Shown here: positions 56,334 through 64,000 of the stretch, one piece after another | Layout: each line of letters opens with the position of its first letter | Position numbering within the stretch: position 1 is the stretch's first letter | NCBI GenBank assembly: GCA_019915015.1 | Contig: JAHBBC010000055.1 | Coordinates: 1 to 64,000 of the forward strand | Direction: 5' to 3' | Source of the DNA: Auriscalpium vulgare | Taxonomy: Eukaryota; Basidiomycota; Agaricomycetes; Russulales; Auriscalpiaceae | DNA length: 64,000 bases | Program-made: the position numbers and the translations under genes | The notes under the pieces: generated by a model | Told to the model about the DNA's origin: nothing | The model's database searches: none | Seen by the model: the letters and a program-made list of their open reading frames with translations, nothing else

Positions 56334-58362
56334 GTGAAAGGCGCGTCGCGGGAAGAAAGGGAACAGCGGGCGGGTGACGGGTGGTGTCGAAAAGAAAGAA
56401 AGGACGCCTGCCGAAATGAAGTACGCGATGAGGGACGGGTCGGACGAGTCGGGAGATCCGGTGTGCCAGCACGGACGCGACGCGGGGGTCGTACGACGTG
56501 TCCGCCAGGGCCACGGCTTGCTTTGTCCTACGCGCCGCCTGCCGATCACTGCGTATGTGCAGGCGTGCAGTTACGTGCTGCTGCACAAAGACTCCCTCCT
56601 CAAGGCAGCTCGTGGCCACGGCTTCACGCGCCACGACTTGTTGCTGGCAGGCTTGCTTGCATCCTCGGGACCTGATCGCGATCGATGCGTTTGTGCAAGG
56701 ATGATCGCCGACGCCGGCATATCGAGATCCAGCCCGTGCGCGAGAACGGCAACCGTGACTCTGCGGCGGACGTCGGCAGCCGAGCACCAGAATATATTTA
56801 GCACAAAAGGGTTGTGGCCAACTGCACCTCGGGGAACGAGGGGGGCGTGCGTCTAGCTGCCCGCGACGCGCGAGGCGGAGTGTGGCTTCCCGTGCGACGC
56901 TGTACAACGACCGGAACGCGACGGTACTCCGGTCCTCAGATAATTCCTAACCCGGCGAGCCTTTGAGCTCTCATTCCCGCATCAAAGTGCCTGGCGGACG
57001 ACGCAGCCCGCGGCCCCCGCAGTGCGCGCCGGGCACCGATCGCCAGACAGACGCCGCATTTCCGACGTACTTGGGCCAGAGCGGGCTCGGTGGCGCTCAG
57101 TGGACGGGCGCAGAGGGTCTCCGTGGCCGTCCTTACACACCCTCGGGTTCTCTTGTCGTAGGAGCACATGGGGCCCTTGTAGATTCGACTGAGCAGGGGC
57201 CGATACGGGGGATCAGCTGTGCGTGCGCAGTCGCCACTACAAATTCGCGTCGCTATGAATGCTTGTCAGGGACCGCGTAGATAAATACCCCAATCGCTCA
57301 TCACTGTGTACTCACTCAATGCGGCGGGCACGCGCTGCCGCAGCGGTGCAGCGCGAGGGCGCAGAGGAAGGCGCGCGCTCGGACATGGTCGGCTTTGAGG
57401 CTCGCGCGCAGTCCATCACTATTATTGAGCACAGCGCCGAGGAAGCAATATGTTGAAGAGCGCACTAGACGGTGCGATGCCCATTTGGCGTGACGCGCGC
57501 GCTGACGACTGCGAGCATCGGCCGCGGCTCGCGGGCGTCCCGACGGCACTGAGCGCATCCTTGCAATACTTGCAATAAGAAGCTGCTGCTATAGTGCCTT
57601 ACAGTCCCTACAGACATAAGACTGCTTGGAGTTGTAAGCTGCTTGTAAGCAAGGTGAACCCGAGGGGTGCGTGTAGCAGGGCGTCGGCGGCCACGGACGC
57701 TCGCGCCGGTTAGAGCGCCCGGTGATTCACCTTGGGTGTCCCGAGATGGCACGCGTGGGTCGACTTGCGCGTCGAGCTCGCGCAGGGGCCGCGGCAAACA
57801 AACTACACAGCCAGACAAGCAGGCAGGCGTCGACGCACGACCGGAGCGCGCGCAAACCGGCGCAGGGGCGCTGTCGCCGACGCAGCAGTTTGGCAAACAC
57901 GTCGGCGGGTGTGCGGCATCGCGAGAGTTGTATCTCGGAGGAGATGATTGTGATCCGCGACGCGCGATGAGCGTAAAATTTAGGCGGCGGGATGCGGGCC
58001 TGCGCGCCGCGCGCGTTGCTATACCACCGGGCGTTGGAGATGACGGGCCGCGGGCTTGGTGCAGTGCATGCATGTGTATTGTAAAACTGTAGCAGACAGT
58101 GATGCATGGTGCCAGATGGATAGTATACTTGTTGTACGGGGACAGGGCTGGCGGAAAGGGAGCGGAAGGGAGAGGCGCGTGAGGGGGAGAGGGCGGAGGA
58201 CGCACAACGCGGAATGTGAGGAACGTGTCTGGACGATTGGTTCCGCTGGCGGCTGGGAGGGACGGGCGACGACGGAATGCGACGAGGGCGACGTTGAGTG
58301 GGCACATGGGCCAGGTGATCTGGGCGGCAGGGCGGGGATCAGAGGCGCGGGACAAGTCGGCT

Positions 58363-58385
58363 GGCGAGGCGAGGCGAGGCGAGGC
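58363..58385. repeat. Pentanucleotide repeat (GAGGC)n
   Basis: Four to five tandem GAGGC units upstream of the small CBM-like gene. Confidence 0.85.
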
Positions 58386-58535
58386 AGATCTGGCGCGCGA
58401 TGGGCGCGGGGCCCGGGGGGGCGGCGCGGGAGGAGCAGCGGGTGTGGAGTGAGACAGTCGACTTGCCGTAAGCGCTGCCGCAGCCAAGACGCGAGCCTCC
58501 TTTCGACTCTTTATACCTCCGCCACCCCCGTTTTC

Positions 58536-58545
58536 TTATATATAT
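58536..58545 (+). promoter_or_regulatory. Putative TATA box of the 63-residue gene
   Basis: TTATATATAT lies about 75 bp upstream of the ATG at 58616. A CT-rich leader follows, typical of basidiomycete promoters. Confidence 0.5.
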
Positions 58546-58615
58546 CACTCCCTCCCGTCCTCCTCCTCGCCACTCCCCTCACCACACCACCCTGCCCTGC
58601 CCTCCCCTCGCTGCC

Positions 58616-58858
58616 ATGCCCGCCGTCGTCAGCAACGCGACCCGCATCTGGGAGCTCAACATACACTGGGCCCTCTTCTCCCAGTGCGGAGTATGGGATC
58701 CCAAGGGAAGGGGCGTCGACATCTGGGAATGCATCCGCGCCCGTGCGTTTCTCTCTCCCTTGCCACCTCCGCGTCCCACTCACCCTGCTGCAGACAACTC
58801 GACGCCCGGCACCCAGCCCCCCAACAACATGTACTGGCGCTACGTCGCGCGGCGGTGA
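58616..58858 (+). CDS. Small spliced gene, 63-residue protein with CBM5/12-like C-terminus
   Basis: Two exons (58616-58742 and 58794-58858) joined by a canonical 51-nt intron give 192 nt, 63 residues. The protein starts MPAVVSNATRIWELNIHWAL, continues FSQCGVWDPKGRGVD and ends IWECIRAHNSTPGTQPPNNM, YWRYVARR. The C-terminal half has the spacing W-x-C-I-x-A-H-x-S-x-P-G-x-x-P-P, then a terminal W, that marks chitin-binding CBM5/12 modules (usual pattern Y-x-C-I-x-A-H-x-S-x-x-G-W-x-P). There is no signal peptide. A TATA box and CT-rich leader sit upstream. The CBM similarity is by eye and moderate. Binding to chitin or glucan is an inference. It may represent an uncharacterised Agaricomycete family. 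Confidence 0.6.
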   Translation: MPAVVSNATRIWELNIHWALFSQCGVWDPKGRGVDIWECIRARAFLSPLPPPRPTHPAADNSTPGTQPPNNMYWRYVARR

Positions 58859-58865
58859 CGAGCGT

Positions 58866-58950
58866 GTCCCCTCGCCCCGCGCGTCCCCTCGCCCCGCGCG
58901 TCCCCTCGCCCCGCGCGTCCCCTCGCCCCGCGCGTCCCCTCGTCCCGCGC
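58866..58950. repeat. Minisatellite, 17-bp unit, about five copies
   Basis: The unit GTCCCCTCGCCCCGCGC repeats tandemly with few changes; the last copy is degenerate. It begins eight bases after the stop codon of the 63-residue gene, so it could lie in that gene's 3' UTR. Confidence 0.9.
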
Positions 58951-61900
58951 TTCTCGCCGCCCCACCCCACTGCGCTCTGCGTCATCGCTGAGCATCACCA
59001 CACACACGAGCACGACGCATGCGGCCATGTGTGCCCGCGCGCCTGGCGTCGGATCATGCGTCCGTCGCTTATCGCCGTCCGCATCTGCGTCCCCCTCCTC
59101 CTCCGCCGGCCTCGCGCCCGCGCACACATCTCCCCGACCTGTCACCTGCGCGCTCGCCGGGCCAAGACGCGACGCCAGCCTCTCGCGGGGCGCGGGCCAA
59201 GCGGTGGCGCGAGTCGTGAGTCGCCGCAGACCGATATGGCCCGCGCGGACGCTTCCCTGCATCCTATCCACCCCATCGCCGCCCATCGTTGCTGCCATGC
59301 CGCCCATCACACTCGCACCTCCCTTCCGTCGCCCGCGGACTGTCACATCCGCATTCGCCCTCCCCCGCCGGTCTCCATTCCGGTCCGTACTTTATGGGTT
59401 TCATCGTTTTATCTGGTCTGGGTTCCATATTCTTATTCACGCTACGTTCTCCCGTCTTGCTCCCACCCTACACTATACGGGCTGGCACCCTTGGTCTCGC
59501 ATCACCCACGCACGCGCACCATCCATCGTCGATCGCATCCCGCCCATCCATCATCCCCTGCACTTGCCCATCGCATGTTTGTCGCTCACACGCTCCCAAG
59601 ATAGTTTATACTCGTATTTTACGCACGGACAGTAAATTAGTCTTACGCGTCTCCTAATCAACCGCCTTGCCATTCACGAGTTTTGCAGCGGGAGCTGTGG
59701 GGGAGCGCAAGACGTCACTAGGCTCCACACAAGGTGCACAGTGGGTCCATGTGTGTTGTCCATCTGCAGCGCAACGCGAAGCAGGCCGCCTACTCCGACG
59801 CCGCCGGCACGCACTCGCGCCGTGCAACGTCTGCTAGCGTTACGTTCAATCAGAGCTACATCCATTCATCTCCCCACAACATGTCCTGCAATCTGATCAC
59901 TCGCGGACGATGATCCGGACTAACCCCCGCGCAAACCCGTCGTCAAGACTCCCCGCCGCCGCCCGCCCTTCAAGTTCTCGCGCAGATCTCCCGATATCAC
60001 TGCACGCCACTCAATACACGCAATCAATTTGGGACCAAGATCCGAGCTTGCCTGACGGGGTGTAGTCCTGACGCCACAGCCGCACGCGCCGGCGGTTGGC
60101 CGGTGGCTATATATAGCATACACCGCGCGCGCGGGTGACGTGTGGGGTTCCTCCGCACGGCGAGAACAGGGTGCCGCCGATGGGAAGGAAGGAGGGAAGG
60201 AGCTGAAGGAAGGTCGCTGCGAGGCGGATGAGAAGCCGGAGAGGCAGGTCGTCATCGCCCTGGTGGGCCCGAGGATCGAAGGAGGCGTTTGCATTTGGTC
60301 CTCGGACTTGCAGCGTGCGTGCTGTGTACCGGTGCTCGACGATGCGACGCGGGGGAGGAAGAGCGCGTCCGGGTTCCGTCATCAGAATGTCTGCATGCAT
60401 ACAGATCATCATCTAGGTGGAGTCCGAGAGCAGCTTCGTCTTCGTCTGCATCACGGTCCTCGCGTCACGGACACAGTCAGCCCCGAGATGCACTGCACGA
60501 AGCCTGAGCTTCGCCCTGTTTCGATCGCAGGGCACGCACGCAGCAAGCCCGCGCCAGCCCTCGATATCCGTTGTGAGAGCGCGAGACGCCTATCCATTTC
60601 CGGGGCGCTGCGGAAGCCCGGCGGCACTGCGACAGCTCCGTCCCCTTCCTGGGCCGCGATTCCTGAACGCGGTCGTGTGAGCAAGCAGCGCTGACTGACG
60701 CGCCTACGCACACAAACATATCATGTCATATTATATCGTGTGCATGTCAATGAAGCGCAGTGCGTCGTAAATGAGTTGTTGCGGTGTGGCATGCCGAGGC
60801 CCTACGGACGGCGCATCAGCATGAGATGAGCAGAATTAAATGGCGCAGGTACGGACGGGCGCCCGATGCCAGAAGCCATATCGCGCAGATCCAGCGACGC
60901 GACGCGCCGGTCGGGAATAGCGTCGAAAACGCCGACGCGATAAGCCCACAGGCGTCATCGTGCTCCTCTGCATTGTCCAACCTTGCGATGCGACGACTCG
61001 GCCGTCCCGAAGATGAAGCTAAGGCTGGCATACCGCGTCGACGTCCGCGCGCGACAGGCCTGACAGCGCCATCCGCGCTGGTGATGATGCAGGTGGAGAA
61101 GGTTTGTTTGGAGGATGGCAGCCCGCCCGTCTTACGTCGGCACTGGCGCGGGGGTGCTCGCGTGCTGTACAGCCTCGTCATCCTCCCAGCTTCTTTTATC
61201 AGCGCGGCTTGCGATAGTGCCCGGGCCGCCCGCGTCCGGGCAATCGATGCTGCAAGGTGCAGTGCGGGCTGGCGAGCGCTGTCTCTGCCAGCATGCCCTG
61301 GCGCATGACCGTCTGCGACTGCGCTGATATCGATAGGGGATCGAGGGCGCGAGCACTGGAACAAACCACGGCGCCTGGCAGTCTCCGGGATATGAAATGC
61401 GCAGAGTATACATATGTCGAGGAGGAGATTTCCGCCGGGGATCTGCTCCCCGAGAATGCGAATGGGCCGCGTTCGATGGACGAGCTCCATACAGCGAAGA
61501 AGAAGATGCCGGGGCGCGGGGAAGTCAGCGAGCAGTGCAAGGCGGTCACGGGAAGGCGGACGCCAGATTGATCGGCCACAAGTGGAGCGTGACAGAGCGA
61601 ACACGGTATGTTCTTGGTTGCTGTACGTGGGTGTGCAGGCTATGCATGTATGCAGCTGCGGCATGGCGGTCGATCCCGAAGGTGATTGACCGAGGCGTCC
61701 CGAGGCGGTTGGAAGCGCTTCGAGTGCCGTACGTAGACCGGTGCGTTCCACGCCTGCCTTGTCCAAGCGGTATCCGAGCCCCGCCTTCTTGCGATGTGAA
61801 GGCGAGAAGAGGGTGCGCACAGCGTCTGGAAGCGCCGCGCCGGCACGTCGTGAAGCCGGAGGAGGGCTTCGTCTCGCCTGGTGGCCGATCAATACACGCA

Positions 61901-62251
61901 CAGGGCGGGCGCGCGGTGAGAACATGGGCGGGCGCGACAGGCAGGAACTGATGCGGATGTGTGGGTGAGGAGGGTCCGAGCTCGCGTGCATAAGTAGGTG
62001 CAATGAGTTGCCAGGGGTGGCGGGCGCCATCGAAAAGCGGCAAGTCTCATAGATGGGTTCAACACAAACTGTCAGATCAAGTTGTGGGGTGCGCGGAGTC
62101 CATTAGACGTAAGTACGCACCCTCTTTCCGGCCACCGCAGAGGCCGTGAGGTGAGGCGGCTGCGCGTCGAACGCTTATTACGTATGCTTATCCCACGGGT
62201 CGAGGTCGTCGGCGGCTGCAATAGCGGACTCTTCCCCCAGTCCTCTTCAGC
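58951..62251. other. Gene-poor GC-rich region upstream of SDH5
   Basis: About 3.3 kb without a recognised gene. Long frames include one of 404 codons (minus, 60816-62030) and one of 306 codons (plus, 58684-59604); none has a signature, and several phases are open at once. A TATATATA core lies at about 60110. The TATA and AT-rich tract near 60730 are unassigned. Confidence 0.45.
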
Positions 62252-62782
62252 ATGCAGCGCTCCCTCGCCTACCTGCGCCTCACAAGGCCCCAACTCACAC
62301 CTGTGCGCCGGCTGTCGCTCTCTGCGCCTCGGCGGAAAGACCCATGGCCGCTGCCGCACACCCCCGAGCACATCGCGTCGACCCGGTCGCCGACCGACTT
62401 CCCCCCGCCGACGCCCCTCCCGAGGCCGAACGAGGCGGTCGAGACGACGCGCGCGCGCCTGGTGTACCAAAGCCGCAAGCGCGGGACGCTGGAGAGCGAC
62501 CTGCTGCTGAGCACGTTCGCGCAGGAGCACCTGGCGGGCATGTCCGCGGCGGAGCTGCGCGAGTACGACAAGGTGGGTTTTCTCTGGGCGTGGTGTGATG
62601 TTCCCCGGAGCTGAGTGACGTGTGTGTAGTTGCTGGATGAGCCGGACTGGGACATATACTACTGGGCGACGGGCAAGCGCGCTGCGCCTGAACGATGGGC
62701 GGAGACCCCGCTGCTGAAGAAGCTGGCTGTGCATGCACGGAACGAGGGGAAGGCGACGCGCCGGATGCCGGACTTGTTCTGA
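62252..62782 (+). CDS. SDH5: Succinate dehydrogenase assembly factor 2 (Sdh5/SDHAF2)
   Basis: Two exons (62252-62572, 62630-62782) give 157 residues. SDHAF2 is a mitochondrial matrix protein needed for covalent attachment of FAD to the succinate dehydrogenase flavoprotein. The N-terminus [20 protein letters not shown] is Arg-rich and lacks acidic residues, as expected of a presequence. The core has [40 protein letters not shown] and [20 protein letters not shown], including the conserved Y-D-x-L-L-D/E-x-x-D-W-D-I-Y-Y-W motif. It ends RRMPDLF. The length and motifs agree with the family. Confidence 0.94.
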
Positions 62783-63759
62783 GTGTACGTATTCCACGCA
62801 GTGGCAAGCTATTACATGGCGTGGATTGATTGCTTCGAGGCGTGCGTGGTGGGCTACAGGACCACCTCAGCGCGACAGGGCCCGGGCAGGCGGACTGGGC
62901 AAGGTAGGGCTGTAGCCCAGAGTCAGGAGATGGGCTAGGGGCGGAGCAGACGTCGTCAGAGTGGCACTGGCCACCGGTAAAGCCGTATGACGCAGGATGA
63001 CGTCGCATGCCTGAAACTTATCGATAAATGTGGAGTATACCTCTTCCTCGTCGCGTCACGGTCGGTCATCCCATCGATGGACTCGGAGCTCGGGTCTCTT
63101 CTGGAGCCGGCCTCTCCACTGGCGGCCATCTCCAGGTGTATTGTCCTCGAGCCCACCTCGCACACATATGTCGCTGATGTTCCACCGCAATTTATCCCGG
63201 CCATTAGCTTGAAATGATCCGCTCAAGTGGTCCGTCGTCATAGAGTCAGTTTCCATGTGGCAGTGGGTAGTCACCCATCTTACCAACATCGCAGGTGAAT
63301 GTGGCGTCCACTACGGTCCCGCCCACGCGTTGCCCGCGTGCTTCCACCCGAGGTCCGCATTCGCGTCGTCCCGGCGGATCCTCCACCAACACGCACTTGT
63401 CACCCCAATACGAGCGGCGCGCTCAGTCGCCCCACGTACTCCGCCCTCTGCGGCGCGCCTTGCCATGGCGATGATCCAGCCGCGCAGCATCCCGCGCGTG
63501 TGCTCCCGTCGACGTCGACGTCGCGCGCGCGAGCCGCGTCACAGACGCGGTTATAACGGACGGACGCCGAATCCCTCGTGGGTCTATCTACAGCGTACGT
63601 GGTTCACGGTACTAACGTTCTAACAGTACACCCTCCGTCGCCCCCTTTTCCGTGGGAGTCAATCGAGACGGGAGCGAGAGCGCTCCCGTCGACGCCCCTA
63701 TATTCTACGTACGCCACACAATAGACCTGTTGCGCGGTGCACGCCTAGCGTGAACGAAG
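62783..63759. other. Spacer between SDH5 and the partial oxygenase gene
   Basis: About 980 bp with no recognised gene. Frames in both directions lack signatures. It holds the promoter of the gene starting at 63760. Confidence 0.45.
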
Positions 63760-64000
63760 ATGACAGACACTGCTGACGTCCTCAAGCGCCTTCGCCAGTC
63801 GCTCACACACAAACCTCCGTACGCCAGCGGCACCCTCTCTGCCCAGCCAGACGACCTCGTCCTCTACTTCGGCAAGCAAGAAAATCCTCAGTAAAGCAAA
63901 TATTTTCAGGGGCACGCTGGCGAGTGCTAACAGCTTCACACCAGGCGCCTGGAGTATGCCACAGCTGGGCAGGACGAGCTGGAGGCCTTGTCACAAGCAT
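63760..64000 (+). CDS. 5' end of a probable 2OG-Fe(II) oxygenase-like gene (partial)
   Basis: The gene runs off the window. The first exon encodes MTDTADVLKRLRQSLTHKPP, then YASGTLSAQPDDLVLYFGKQ. A GT-AG intron of about 54 nt follows, then RLEYATAGQDELEALSQA. The order of KPPY-x-SGTL, a DD-LYFGK segment and an AT-x-x-QL-x-x-L segment recalls N-termini of Agaricomycete 2OG-Fe(II) oxygenase-superfamily proteins. The catalytic domain is outside the window, so the call is tentative. Confidence 0.45.

Larger units (their letters stand above)
55650..58535. other. Gene-poor GC-rich region
   Basis: About 2.9 kb of very GC-rich DNA. Long open frames occur in several phases on both strands (up to 340 codons on the minus strand at 57465-58487) because stop codons are rare. 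None shows a domain, splice structure or conserved motif. Two short simple repeats are listed separately. No RNA gene is recognised. Confidence 0.45.

Noticed and set aside
56083..56907. 274-codon minus-strand frame
   Set aside because: It reads through the GCAGGC repeat and has no signature.
57465..58487. 340-codon open frame, minus strand
   Set aside because: Composition-driven; Arg/Pro/Ser-rich, no recognisable motif, overlaps long plus-strand frames.
58684..59604. 306-codon plus-strand frame
   Set aside because: It overlaps the 63-residue gene out of frame and reads through the 17-bp minisatellite.
60816..62030. 404-codon open frame, minus strand
   Set aside because: GC-rich DNA makes stops rare; no domain, helix pattern or splice context, and other phases are equally open.

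Overview
The window is nuclear DNA of a filamentous basidiomycete, most likely a wood-inhabiting Agaricomycete. The evidence is a GC-rich sequence, almost every gene cut by many 45-65 nt GT-AG introns, tiny exons, and families typical of Agaricomycetes: DUF6533- and DUF6535-type membrane proteins, GT61, GH5, Tc1/mariner and MITE-like DNA. No bacterial or viral features were seen. Gene models were built by hand from splice sites, reading frame and family conservation. For most models I checked that the summed exon lengths are a multiple of three.

Region 1 (0-16 kb): LSM8, a GT61 glycosyltransferase, a 14-exon DUF6533-type membrane protein, an unrecognised 84-residue spliced gene, a Fab1/PIKfyve-type lipid kinase without a FYVE domain, then cyclophilin H and DIM1 back to back, and DPH3. 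LSM8 (U6 snRNP), cyclophilin H (U4/U6) and DIM1 (U5) are all spliceosomal tri-snRNP components.

Region 2 (16-36.3 kb): mainly housekeeping genes: intracellular GH5, exosome RRP42, eIF3a, KEOPS kinase BUD32, a monocarboxylate-type MFS transporter, an intron-dense MFS sugar transporter, an epsin, a cysteine-rich zinc protein and a prolidase.

Region 3 (36.7-46.5 kb): a more plastic region. Four intact, same-strand genes for C2H2 zinc-finger proteins (227, 273, 319 and 202 residues) lie in tandem. An approximately 0.84 kb TIR element sits between the first two. The fourth copy has eroded zinc ligands. Next come an AT-rich inverted-repeat element and an aldo/keto reductase with several lesions.

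Region 4 (46.8-64 kb): TSC13 enoyl reductase divergent from a DUF6535 protein, a 3.3 kb stretch with no recognised gene, a Tc1/mariner element with perfect 93-bp inverted repeats but a broken transposase, and a gene-poor GC-rich stretch. That stretch holds one 63-residue spliced gene whose C-terminus resembles a CBM5/12 chitin-binding module. The window ends with the SDH assembly factor SDH5/SDHAF2 and the 5' end of a probable 2OG-Fe(II) oxygenase gene.

The most unusual structural signals are a probable 3-nt exon in cyclophilin H, 9-, 11- and 14-nt exons in the DUF6533 gene, and two small spliced genes that no single open frame reveals. I found no clear multi-gene new system. The closest candidates are the zinc-finger tandem cluster and the small CBM-like protein.
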